This document shows, piece by piece, positions 1-9,540 of a stretch of DNA of 64,000 nucleotides (the first letter of the stretch is position 1; every line of letters begins with the position of its first letter). The DNA lies in assembly GCA_030674185.1 (NCBI GenBank), contig CM060311.1, positions 99,269,513 to 99,333,512 on the forward strand, read 5' to 3'. Position numbers and translations under genes: made by a program. The notes under the pieces were generated by a model. It made no database searches. It was not told where the DNA came from and was given only the letters and a program-made list of their open reading frames with translations. Source of the DNA: Monoplex corrugatus. Taxonomy: Eukaryota; Mollusca; Gastropoda; Littorinimorpha; Ranellidae.

Positions 1-1115
1 CGTTTGTTTTCTTTGCTGTCCATGGAACTCTCAACATTCTTCTGAGAAACCACATCTCGGCTGCCTCGATCCTGCTCTGGCTTTGCTTGCTGACTGTCCA
101 GCCTCGCATCCGTACAACAGTATTGGTTCTATATAACATTCAAGGACTCTCTTTCTGATGTTAATTGATAGGCATTTGTTGGTAAGAATGCTTGTCATCT
201 TCTTGAATGCTGTTTTGGCTTGGCCGATTCTGCCAGCTATTTCCGATGTGCATCTGCCGTCTGATGAAATGACCGTTCCCAGGTATTTGAACTTATTAAC
301 CTGTGTCAAGGTTGTGCCATTTGCTGTTATTTTGCAGGAGGGGATTTCATGTTTTTTACTGATCACCATGTCTTCAGTCTTCCTGCTGTTTAGTTCTAAC
401 CCCTTACCTTTGCTTTCTGTTTCTTGTATATTCACAAGGTTTTGTAGGTCCCTTTCATTTTCTGTAATTAGCACGGTGTCATCTGCGTACCGAATGTTGT
501 TTATCATTTTCCCTCCAACCTTTAATCCAGGGTTTTCTTTTAGGTTTCTCATGATGTTTTCGCTATATAGTGAAAACAGATCTGGTGACAAAACACAACC
601 CTGTCTGACTCCTCTTTTGATGTTTTGAAAAGAGCTTATATTGTTTTCTATTCTCATTGCAGCTGTTTGTTCCCAGTACATATTCCTGATTATTCGTAGA
701 TCTTTTCCATCGACATTGAGTCTCTCCAGTTGGTTGATCAATTCATCATGTTGTACCCAATCGAAAGCCTTGGTATAGTCAACAAAGCATAAATACAAAT
801 CCTTATTCATCTCAATTGACCTCTCTATGATAGTTCTTAGGATGTATATGGCATTAATAGTTCCTTTCCCCTCCACAAATCCACACTGTTCTTCTGCTAT
901 TTCTCTTTTGATTCTATTCCTTGTCCTCTTCATGATTATTGTTAACAGGATTTTTGTTACATGACTCATCAAACTGATTGTGCGATGGAGTTCGCATTCT
1001 ATAGCCCCTGTCTTCTTTGGAAGTGCAATGAAAATTGATTTTGACATATCTTTGGGGATTTTTCCAGTGTCATAAATTTCATTTAGGAGGACTGTAGCAT
1101 ATTGGTTTGAAACGG

Positions 1116-1116
<1 letters not shown>
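1..1116 (-). mobile_element. RTE-like non-LTR retrotransposon, RT-domain fragment (5'-truncated, runs off window start)
   Basis: Read on the minus strand, one open frame covers the fingers, palm and thumb of a LINE reverse transcriptase. Visible motifs are FVDYTKAFDWV (palm motif A), RGVRQGCVLSP (motif B) and YADDTVLI (catalytic motif C, about 472-489), followed by the KYLG and LLYGCEA blocks usual for RTE-type elements. The catalytic YADD is intact. The 5' end stops at a CA microsatellite near 1116, so the endonuclease is missing. A one-base loss near 104 (the GCEAW block) breaks the frame, and the 3' end lies beyond the window. The same family recurs at 59111-59525 and 59578-60166. Function would be target-primed reverse transcription of its own RNA; this copy cannot move alone. 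The clade assignment is from motif appearance only. Confidence 0.85.
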
Positions 1117-1187
<71 letters not shown>

Positions 1188-1270
1188 ATACACACACACA
1201 CAGCACACGCACACGCACACGCATACACACACATACACACACACACACACACGCACACGCATACACACAC
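1117..1270. repeat. CA/TG microsatellite
   Basis: A run of CA dinucleotides with CG-substituted and TA-substituted variants toward its right end. It abuts the truncated 5' end of the RTE-like fragment. Open frames across it are low-complexity artefacts. Confidence 0.95.
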
Positions 1271-2205
1271 TTACCTATGAAACGATTTCCCTTTTCTTTT
1301 TCTGTATGAACAGCCCCATGCCACACAAAAGGTTCCGGCCATTTCCGTACCTCAAATTTTGTCTGAAAAAGAAAACAGAATGCTACATACGATTATTGTG
1401 GCTGGGTGTTTCTATGGCTCAAACTCACGCACGCACGCACCACACACACTCGCAGGCACACACACGCTCACACAGACAGAGATAATTGCAGTACTTGTTT
1501 TTAATTATATAAAACTAAAGACCTGAGTTAATCACCAGACTTAGTAGTCTCAGTCATAATGAAGATTTCTGTTTGTGTTCTGTGAGAATAATTCAGTAAC
1601 TTAAAAATCAGCATTTGACACCATGGACATGAAATGGCAATTATCTGTATCTACCCCTTCACTTTCTCACATCCACTTCTACCGACTCTAAATGGAAGTA
1701 TTTAATTCATAAGTGAACAAATATTACAGAATTTTTCAAAAGAATCATCAGACAATTAATGTACTCACCTATTAACCTTGCACTCCGCGTCGAGTCGTAC
1801 AGCGATAAGAAAAACAGGCTTGTCAGTCAAATAAACACGCCGGTCATTACTACGGTCATTACTACGGTCATTACTAAATTGTATTATTAAGCCCAGCTGC
1901 CGAGAACGATCAGACAGGTCTTCTAAAGATGGTGACGCGATGGGACCAGCCACAAGCACAGCGTGCGTCGTCTATGTTTAGGATGTGTGTGGAGAACACT
2001 TGCCCTGCCAGCACTGTAAACAGGGCTCCGTATTACGCCGGCTTCTTTGCCCGTACGAATTATTTTCGGAGGGGAACCCCGTTCGTGGCAATGAAAATTG
2101 CGTTTCATGGCATCTTTGTAGGGGGAATTTTGTTCGTAACTGTATCTATAACTGCGGTGCTCCACCTCCACCCTAATTGCGTTCGTAGCTGCATGGATTG
2201 CAACG
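1271..2205. other. Unassigned intergenic stretch
   Basis: It contains a short CA/CG-rich patch near 1425-1475 and three copies of a 12-bp unit (ACGGTCATTACT) around 1845-1876. An open frame of 116 codons on plus from 1929 has one hydrophobic segment but no recognisable domain, and it runs into the minisatellite that follows. I see no gene here. Confidence 0.5.
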
Positions 2206-2654
2206 ATAGACTTGTGTCACTAAACAGTCTATTCTCCTTGGTTTCACTGTGTGCAGACATCATAGACTTGTGTCACTAAACAGTCTATTCTCCTTGGTTT
2301 CACTGTGTGCAGACATCACAGACTTGTGTCACTAAACAGTCAATTCTCCTTGGTTTCACTGTGTGCAGACATCATAGACTTGTGTCACTAAACAGTCTAT
2401 TCTCCTTGGTTTCACTGTGTGCAGACATCATAGACTTGTGTCACTAAACAGTCTATTCTCCTTGGTTTCACTGTGTGCAGACATCATAGACTTGTGTCAC
2501 TAAACAGTCAATTCTCCTTGGTTTCACTGTGTGCAGACATCATAGACTTGTGTCATTAAACAGTCTATTCTCCTTGGTTTCACTGTGTGCAGACATCATA
2601 GACTTGTGTCACTAAACAGTCTATTCTCCTTGGTTTCACTGTGTGCAGACATCA
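2206..2654. repeat. Minisatellite, 56-bp unit, 8 copies
   Basis: About eight head-to-tail copies of a 56-bp unit beginning ATAGACTTGTGTCACTAAAC. Copies differ only by a few substitutions, for example catagac/cacagac and gtctatt/gtcaatt, so the array is young or homogenised. Confidence 0.97.
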
Positions 2655-2988
2655 CTTACCAGCGACCCAGTGTTTCTGTCATGGGTGTGCGTACACATAT
2701 GTAACCAGTGTGTGAGTTACATATTTCACAAAAAATAAAGAGATGGCTAACCGTGTACAGCACCGTTGCCTTCTGACAAAATTCATCAACCCAGTTAACG
2801 ACATCAAGAAAGATTCAATGGATCACACAGGTCAACACGCTGCATCACTGAGCAAACTGCTGGAGGTCTGTAAAGAAAGTGGCACTGCCTCCACGGTGTA
2901 CTCCGGTAAATGAACTAAATATCGTAGACTATGTGAAGCATGATTTTATTTAGGCCTATTTATTGTTTATTTATTTTTTGTTGTTGTT
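2655..2988. other. Unassigned stretch upstream of the CR1-like LINE
   Basis: AT-rich sequence with no open frame of note. It ends where the LINE coding sequence becomes recognisable at about 2989. Confidence 0.5.
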
Positions 2989-3935
2989 GGAAATCTCATC
3001 ATTCTAGGTGACATCAATGTCCACTATGACAACACTCACCGTTATGACACAAGACATATCATCAACTCTCTGTCCAATCACAATATGACTCAACACATTT
3101 CTGAACCAACCCATCAAAAAGGTCACATTCTTGACTGGATCATTTCTCGTGATCACCACAATTCAGCAACTGACAACTACTTAGTTCTTTCTACCCGTCT
3201 AACTTCAGCCCTTCCATCTGACCACTCTGCAATTCTCTGTTCTCTTGACATTTCTCCTCCTTCCCGTACCAAGCGCACAGTGACTCGACGCAATCTCAAA
3301 TCTATCGACCTCTCCACATTTTCATCTGATGCCTTCCGTCTCCTTTCTGAAAAGTCACATAACCTTGCCGATGAATTCTATACTACTCTCCACCATCTTC
3401 TGGACACTCATGCTCCAGCCACAACCCGTCTTTTACCTGACCGCCCCCCTACCCCCTGGCTCATTCATGAGATTGCTTGTGCAAAACGTGCCTGCCGCAG
3501 AGCAGAGCGCCGCTGGCGCAAATCCAAACTCACTGTACATAGGCAACTTTTCCAAGCCTCTAAAACAAAAGTATCCACCCTCATTGCATCTGCAAAAACA
3601 AGCTATTTCCAAACCAAAATCCTGAATGCCTCTTCTTCAAAAGAACTCTTTACAACCATGAATCATCTCCTTGGCACACGAAAAGATTTACCTCTCCTAA
3701 CAAAACACACAAATGAAGAACTCCCATCTGTATTCTCCAAGTATTTTACCACCAAAATACAAACTCTTCGTGACAGGCTTGACAGGACACCCTGTCAACC
3801 ATGCCCACCTGACCCTTCCTTCTCTGGCACACCTCTTACTACTTTTACCCCAGTCTCACAAGAAGAAATTCTCAACACAATCAGATCCATGTCGTTCAAA
3901 ACCTGCGAACTGGATCCTCTTCCAGGTTCTCTTTA
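2989..3935 (+). mobile_element. CR1-like LINE, 5' segment (endonuclease C-terminus and linker)
   Basis: An open frame from about 2989 reads through a GDINVH motif, the phosphate-coordinating block of the LINE apurinic-type endonuclease, then PSDHSAIL with its catalytic SDH, and the long basic linker leading to the reverse transcriptase. The first part of the endonuclease is missing, so the copy is 5'-truncated. The frame stops at 3936 only because a Harbinger transposon is inserted there; codons resume in the same frame at 7673. It is one element with 7673-9090. CR1-like is assigned from motif style and the related 39099-40932 copy. Confidence 0.85.
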
Positions 3936-3980
3936 GGCTGCAACCATATTAACGCCCGACACGGACGGTCAGACCAGACC
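3936..3980 (+). repeat. Harbinger left terminal inverted repeat
   Basis: 45 bp, perfectly complementary to 7628-7672. It is GC-rich, with CGCCCGACACGG and GGTCAGACC blocks that recur in the subterminal region. Confidence 0.95.
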
Positions 3981-4056
3981 GTCTTCGGGCACAAAAGAAT
4001 GCGCACCGGCTCTTTAGTAACGGAAGGTAACAAAAAACGGGTTGGGCTACCATACT

Positions 4057-4136
4057 GACGCCCGACGTCCTGTGTCGTCCCCGGTCAGACCGTCTCCGAT
4101 AAAACATGTTCTATCGAAGACGGTCCGTCGGGCGAG
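4057..4136. promoter_or_regulatory. Subterminal hairpin of the Harbinger element
   Basis: CGCCCGACG at 4059-4067 is answered by CGTCGGGCG at 4126-4134, enclosing GGTCAGACCGTC, a block also present in the terminal repeat. Such subterminal copies are candidate binding sites for the transposase or its MADF partner; that role is inferred. Confidence 0.5.
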
Positions 4137-4293
4137 ATGGGAGGTAATTCTAATGATTTTATCTCTGCATAGTTGTGTCCCCTTTCCCGCCTCGATGACA
4201 CTACACAGATTTCTTGGAATTCTCTACACAGCAGTTCTTGGAATTGGAAAACTCAACCAGATCGCCTCGAGGAAGAAGAAAGAAGAAAAGAAG

Positions 4294-6723
4294 ATGGATG
4301 ACGAAAAATTCATTCTTTTAGTTCAACAGCGATCAGCTATTTTTGACAAACGGGACAAGTTACATCACAACCGAGATTATATACTGAAACAGTGGGAAAC
4401 TATTGCACAAGAAATGCAATCTGACGGTTAGTATTTTACTTTCTTTGTTTTCATTTGTGCCAATAATAATAATAAACGAAAATAAAATAATAATAATTGT
4501 AATGGTGTTGGTGTTGGTGGTGGTGGTTGTTGTGTTGATGGATAATAACGATGATGACGACGACATTACATACGTGCATACTATGACTATGATATGATGA
4601 TGATGATGATGATAATGATGCTGATTTTGATGATGATAGTGATGCTGCTGCTGCTGCTGATGATGATAATACTACTACTAATAATAATAATAACAGTGAT
4701 ATCAATGTAATAATTTTTATTGTCTACTATTTCAAAGAATAACATTTGCAAAGATACTTCCATACTTCAATACACCATACATAGAATCTACAGTATTCTA
4801 CAGGGACATTTTACATCAGTTACAAAACGTGACCTTAGAACAACAATGTTCTAACTGAAATTTTGGGGAAAAGTAATGTCTTGCTAATGCACTCACTCTA
4901 TTATATATCATGTAAAAACATTTTACCTCGTGATCTAACTCATTGTTTTCCCAAATTGCAGATAGCACATTATGATCCATGGTCACGAAAAAATAAACAG
5001 TATGCTATCTCAATAATCAGTTATATCGTCATCAGCTCTGTTGTAATAAGTATGAGTGTTGGTAATAAATTGGCTCACTTACAGGTAATTAGCCACAGTG
5101 TTTATCCATACTGACAAATTTAAAGCAGAACATTGTTTTGCCATTGCAAGCTACCCGAGGATGTCATAAAATACTCCATAAAGGAATTCCTGACAGCTAT
5201 TCCGTCACCTGCTGGTCTTCCGGTAGGTCGCGCTGTAGTGTCCATGGAGGGTGTGTCATCATTGAGAATGTCCGCTTCTTTCATCCGCTCAGGCTCTCGA
5301 TTTAGAATAAAATTGTGCAAAATACATGCAGCCTTGACAATGTTTGTTGCAAACTCTTCTTGGACTTCCATCGGCTTTCGCAAAATTCTCCACATACTTG
5401 CCATCACACCGAATGCACATTCAATTTGTTTCCGTGCTCGGGATAATCTGTAACTGAATATGCGCTTATCGTCTGTAAGATCCCTCCGTGGGAATGGTCT
5501 CATTAAATTTTTCATGAGGGGGAACGCCTCGTCGCCTACGAACACAAATGGGAGTTCTATTTCAGTATTGGGGATCTTTGTTGGCATAGGGAGATTCAAT
5601 CTGTTTGTTTGTAAGAGTGTGTAAAAGGTAGAGGCTTGAAATATCCCTCCATCGCTGGCGCTCCCGTATGCACCCACATCAATTATAATAAACTTTGATT
5701 TGGAATCAGCCACAGCCATCAGCACTATCGAATGGTGTCCCTTGTAGTTAAAGTACTGAGATCCCGAGTGAAAGGGGGCTTTCAGTTGGCAATGCTTGCC
5801 GTCGATGGCCCCAATGCATAGTGGAAATTGCCACCGATCAGCAAATCCATCAGCTGCTTGTTTCCATAATTCTTCACATGGAACAGGCATTTCCTGTTCC
5901 TGCAGTTTCCTCCATATAATATCTATCGTTTCCTTTACAATAATCCGAACAGTCTCGAATCCCATTCGAAAACGAAAGGCTAAAGATCGGAAGGAATCAC
6001 CAGTTGCCAGGAATCTGAAAATTAAAAAAAACATGCATTACTAAACATGAACGGAAAACGATTTCTGAGTTAACGTCTGCAAAATTTGCATTTATTTCAG
6101 TGAATACGTGCAAGAACAGATGGGGCCACCTCCGGGACTACTTCCTGAAAAAGCTCAGAGAAATGAAAACCTTCAAGTCGGGCCAGGCACCTTCAAACAA
6201 AAAGAAATGGCATCTGTATGACGCAATGTCATTTCTAGTGACTTTCTACGATCCAAGGGAAACCTCTGGAAATCTTCCCGAGACTGCTGCCGTCATCGAT
6301 GACTCCTCACAATCACAGCCCTCACAACCACAAACTCCATCTCCATCTCCATCAACAAGGTCCGAATCTCCAACCCCACCACCAGCGCTGCCCCTCAAAA
6401 GAAATCCAAAGAGGAAACCTGTAAACACTTCGTCATCAGAGGTGGACGAGGAACTTCTGAAAACTCTTCGTGAACCAGAAGATGAAGATGAACTATGGGC
6501 ACGCAGCTTGTTGCCATCGATACACCGGCTGGGTCACCTAGAAAAAATGGAGTTCCGCACAGAGGTGCAAAGCCTTCTCATTAAATATTTAAGGAGAGGT
6601 GAAAATGCCAGGCCAATAACATTTACAAGCCCAGGACCAGGACCCTGTGAAGAAGTCTCCAGTGACTATTACACCACCTACGCGAGCTATCAGAGTCACT
6701 GGCCACAAGAAATGAACCAATGA
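4294..6723 (+). CDS. MADF-BESS DNA-binding protein of the Harbinger element (2 exons)
   Basis: Exons 4294-4426 and 6101-6723 join (donor ACG|GTTAGT, acceptor TTTCAG|TG) to give a predicted 251-residue protein. Residues about 5-75 form a MADF domain (FILLVQQR, then NTCKNRWGHLRDYF), a Myb-like DNA-binding fold; the intron splits it after SD. A serine/proline-rich linker follows, then a BESS motif (ELWARSLLPSIHRL through LLIKYL, near residues 172-205), normally a protein-interaction motif. Harbinger elements encode such a partner to recruit transposase to DNA and the nucleus. No frameshift or internal stop is seen, so this gene looks intact. Its 1.67-kb intron contains the large exon of the transposase in antisense. 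ATG 4294 is chosen because it directly precedes the MADF domain. Confidence 0.88.
4433..4715. repeat. Trinucleotide-type simple repeats inside the Harbinger
   Basis: Mixed AAT, GTT/GGT, GAT and GCT triplet runs. They lie in the MADF intron, downstream of the transposase stop. Short frames here are low-complexity artefacts. Confidence 0.85.
4716..4721 (-). terminator. Putative polyadenylation signal of the transposase gene
   Basis: AATAAA on the minus strand about 400 bases after the transposase stop codon. It is the nearest canonical hexamer I see, but it sits in AT-rich sequence, so the call is weak. Confidence 0.4.
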
Positions 6724-6916
6724 ATACATTGTATCAAAGTGACTGCCACCTAAATCATTCCTTTTAATTTACTTTTTGCTAGTGACCATTGAGCTTATTC
6801 CATTGCTCGTTTAGAATAATTCTGTTTCGTTCATTTCATTAGCTGACAATCATTATTACTTTAGTTTTGAACAATCGCTGAATTTTGAATAATAATTTCA
6901 TTTTTCATTTTTGAGA

Positions 6917-6922
6917 ATTAAA
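6917..6922 (+). terminator. Putative polyadenylation signal of the MADF gene
   Basis: ATTAAA about 195 bases after the MADF stop codon and before the transposase exon 1 on the other strand. Confidence 0.4.
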
Positions 6923-7049
6923 GTTGAAAAAAATTGCACTGTTAATATTTTGTCTTTCAAGGAAAATCATTCCATGTCAAAATGTTCAAAAACAGTTCAT
7001 CTGTTCAGAGTGAGTTTGTGTAGCTGTGACATTATCACTAAATGTGTGG

Positions 7050-7230
7050 TTTGTAAAATTGTTGAATGATGGTGGTGCTGGTGGTGGTGCTGGTGGTGAT
7101 GATGGTGGTGGTGGTTCTAGTAGGGGGTGATTCTGGTGGTGGTATTAGTAGTACGATGGTGATCATAGTGGTGGTGGTGATGGTGATGATGATGATGATG
7201 ATTATGATGATGATGATGATGATGATGGCA
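7050..7230. repeat. GGT/GAT triplet repeat
   Basis: GGTGGT/GATGAT-rich run in the intron of the transposase gene, just downstream of its donor site. Confidence 0.9.
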
Positions 7231-7627
7231 ATAGTCACATGTTAGCTCACCTTAAGGTAACAGTAAGACGCTCAGCTGGTGAAATAGGCCGTTTGAAATT
7301 CGATGTTTCCTTCGTCAAGTCAGCTCTGCATATCTCTAGCAGTTCATTGAAACTGCTGTTTCATGCGATAGTATTGTTGGAATTTTTCACTATCTTCCAA
7401 CAACTTCGGAATCAAATGATGAAATTCACCTAGTGTATCACGCTTTCTTTGGATGGGATGCACTGAAAATCTTCTTGTCTTGGTTTTCCTTTGCCTTTGT
7501 CTGCGTCTCAAAAGCAACAACAACAACAATTTTCTTCTTCTACCACACGCCATATTTGCAAGACGGCGGTGTCTGACCGCCAAACTCCGGTGTTAATATG
7601 GTCGGCCGCACCCGACGGAAAACGGCG

Positions 7628-7672
7628 GGTCTGGTCTGACCGTCCGTGTCGGGCGTTAATATGGTTGCAGCC
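7628..7672 (-). repeat. Harbinger right terminal inverted repeat
   Basis: Perfect 45-bp reverse complement of 3936-3980, followed immediately by the TTA duplication at 7673-7675. Confidence 0.95.
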
Positions 7673-9090
7673 TTACTCTGACTGTCTCCCTACGCTCCTC
7701 CCATTCATCACTGACATCATCAACCCTTCTCTTCAAACTGGAACTGTCCCAGATTCTTTCAAGTCTGCTATTGTTCACCCTCTCCTCAAGAAATACAATT
7801 TAGACCCAAACGAACTGAAAAATTACCGGCCTATCTCTAATCTCTCTTTCTTGTCAAAACTCATCGAAAAAGTTGTCCTCAACCAACTGAACTCTCACCT
7901 GTCTGCCAACAATCCCCTCAATCCTTTCCAGTCAGCCTACTGCCAGTGCCATAGCACTGAAACTGCCTTGCTACACATTCTCAACAATCTCCTTGCAACT
8001 GACACTGGCAAAGTCTCTCTCCTCACACTCCTTGATCTGTCTGCAGCCTTTGATACCATTCATCATGGTATTCTCCTTTCTAGACTTCATCACACTTTTG
8101 GCATCTCTGACATTGCTCTCTCCTGGTTCACTTCATATCTATCAAACAGAAAACAAACTGTTCTCATCAATGGCACTTCTCTCAACCTGCATACCTGACC
8201 TGTGGTGTTCCACAAGGGTCTGTCCTTGGCCCTGTTCTTTTCACTCTTTACTCCTCCCCCCTGTCCACCATCATCAACTCCCACTCTATAAAACACCACT
8301 TCTATGCTGAGGACACCCAACTTCAAGACAGTGACTCACCTGACAATATACAGCGCCTCCTGACTCGCACCACTGAGTGTTACTCGGACATTAAAAATTG
8401 GATGACATACAACAAACTTCAGCTAAATGATGACAAGACAGAAGCTATCCTCATTGGCACCCATCAGAAACCTTCTCAGCTGCCTCCTCTTTCTCTCCCA
8501 TTATGTAACACATCAGTCCCAATTTCTGATTCAGCTAAAAACCTTGGTGTCTGCATTGACTCTACCTCTCCATGAACAACTTTGTTTCTCAAACTGCCAG
8601 ATCTTGCTACTGTCACCTCCATCGAGTAAGCCTGATCAGGAAGTATCTCTCTGTCGAAACAACTGCAAAACTCGTTCTCTCCTTCATAATGTCTCGCATT
8701 GACTATTGCAATTCACTCCTGTCCGGTCTTCCTGCCTCCACCACTCACATCCTGCAGCGCATTCAAAACAATGCTGCACGCCTTGTACTCAAAAAGAAAA
8801 GAGCTGACCACATATCTCCTCTCCTGGCACAACTTCACTGGCTCCCTGTATCAAAGCGCATACAGTACAAACTAGACACCATGTGCTACAAAAGCCTCAA
8901 TAACGCAGCCCCCGATTACCTGTCAAGCCTACTTGAGATCTATGTTCCCTCACGTACTCGCCTGCCTCGATCCTCTGACTTTTCGCTTTCCACACATCTA
9001 GGGTTTCACCTGTTCGTCTCTTACACTCACTGCCTAGTCGTCAGCACTTTTGTCTCCTTCATCCGCTGTTCACTTTTTCCTCTTTCCTGA
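7673..9090 (+). mobile_element. CR1-like LINE, 3' segment (reverse transcriptase, decayed)
   Basis: Continues the frame broken at 3935. RT landmarks in order are NYRPISNLSFLSKLIEK, FQSAYCQCHSTETALL, LLDLSAAFDTI (motif A), then after a frameshift near 8200 the [14 protein letters not shown] block (motif B) and FYAEDTQ. The catalytic YADD is therefore YAED (GAG at 8309-8311), so the enzyme is dead. A second frameshift lies near 8570, after which SRIDYCNSLLSGLP and ARLVL..LHWLPV (C-terminal CR1 blocks) are readable to about 8990. A third disruption follows. The copy is related to, but more decayed than, the one at 39099-40932. Confidence 0.88.
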
Positions 9091-9540
9091 CACAATCCTT
9101 GCGCTTCTCGTCGGGTCCATTGCAATACATTTGTTCATAATTTGCTCTCTATAATTTCACATGCTTTTCATTCTGTTCTCCTCCTTTCATCCTGCTGCAG
9201 TGTTGTCGCTGTGTGATCACATGTGGTTATTGTTGTTGTTTAAATGGGGTTCATGTTTGTCTTTTCTCGCATGCGTGTGTGTGTCCGTTGTGGTGTGTCT
9301 GTTTTAGCTGCTGTGTTTGATTTTTGTTTCGTTATAAATGTGTATTGTTGTCTATTTCTATATTTACGTGCGTTCTATTGTCGCACTTTTATACAAACGA
9401 TGTTCTTTCTTTTTCTTTATTAATTCAAGTAGCTTGTTTATTGTTTTTCACATGTGACAGAATATATTGATTTTTTTTCAGTCACATTCAGGTTCAAATT
9501 GTTTAATTTATAACACAGACGCGTTATTAAAATATAGATC
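9091..9540. other. Probable LINE 3' UTR remnant
   Basis: TG- and TTG-rich sequence after the last readable LINE codons, without an open frame. No ATT-repeat tail is visible, so the true LINE 3' end is not located; the 31-bp minisatellite starts at its right edge. Confidence 0.4.

Larger units (their letters stand above)
5120..7553 (-). pseudogene. PIF/Harbinger (HARBI1-like) DDE transposase, 2 exons, one frameshift
   Basis: Exon 1 runs 7553 to 7251 (donor AAG|GTGAGC) and exon 2 runs 6014 to 5120 (acceptor TTTCAG|ATTCC); joining gives about 398 residues, normal for the family. Exon 1 carries an arginine/leucine-rich N-terminus and RPISPAERLTVTL; exon 2 continues FLATGDSFRSL, a typical HARBI1 join. 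The catalytic triad is visible: D in CIGAIDGKH (about 5801), D in YGSASDGGIF (about 5651) and E in QIECAFG (about 5420). One extra base near 7349-7353, in the QQF/NELL block, shifts the frame, so the copy is probably inactive unless this is a sequencing error. Its 1.2-kb intron contains exon 2 of the MADF gene on the opposite strand. Confidence 0.9.
3936..7672 (+). mobile_element. PIF/Harbinger DNA transposon, complete ends, 3,737 bp
   Basis: The element begins GGCTGCAACCATATT and ends with its reverse complement; the terminal inverted repeats match perfectly for 45 bp. It is flanked on both sides by TTA (3933-3935 and 7673-7675), the 3-bp target duplication typical of PIF/Harbinger. It carries the family's two expected genes: a DDE transposase (minus) and a MADF-BESS DNA-binding partner (plus). 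They overlap in an interlocked antisense arrangement. Subterminal hairpins lie inside each end. It landed in a CR1-like LINE coding frame. The transposase has one frameshift, so this copy is probably non-autonomous now, but clean ends and intact repeats suggest a fairly recent insertion. Confidence 0.95.

Noticed and set aside
1117..1270. CRISPR-like regular repeats here and in the other arrays
   Set aside because: Units are head to tail without unique spacers, in a eukaryotic genome. They are micro- and minisatellites.
1929..2279. A 116-codon frame with a hydrophobic segment
   Set aside because: No domain, no splice support, and it ends inside the 56-bp minisatellite.
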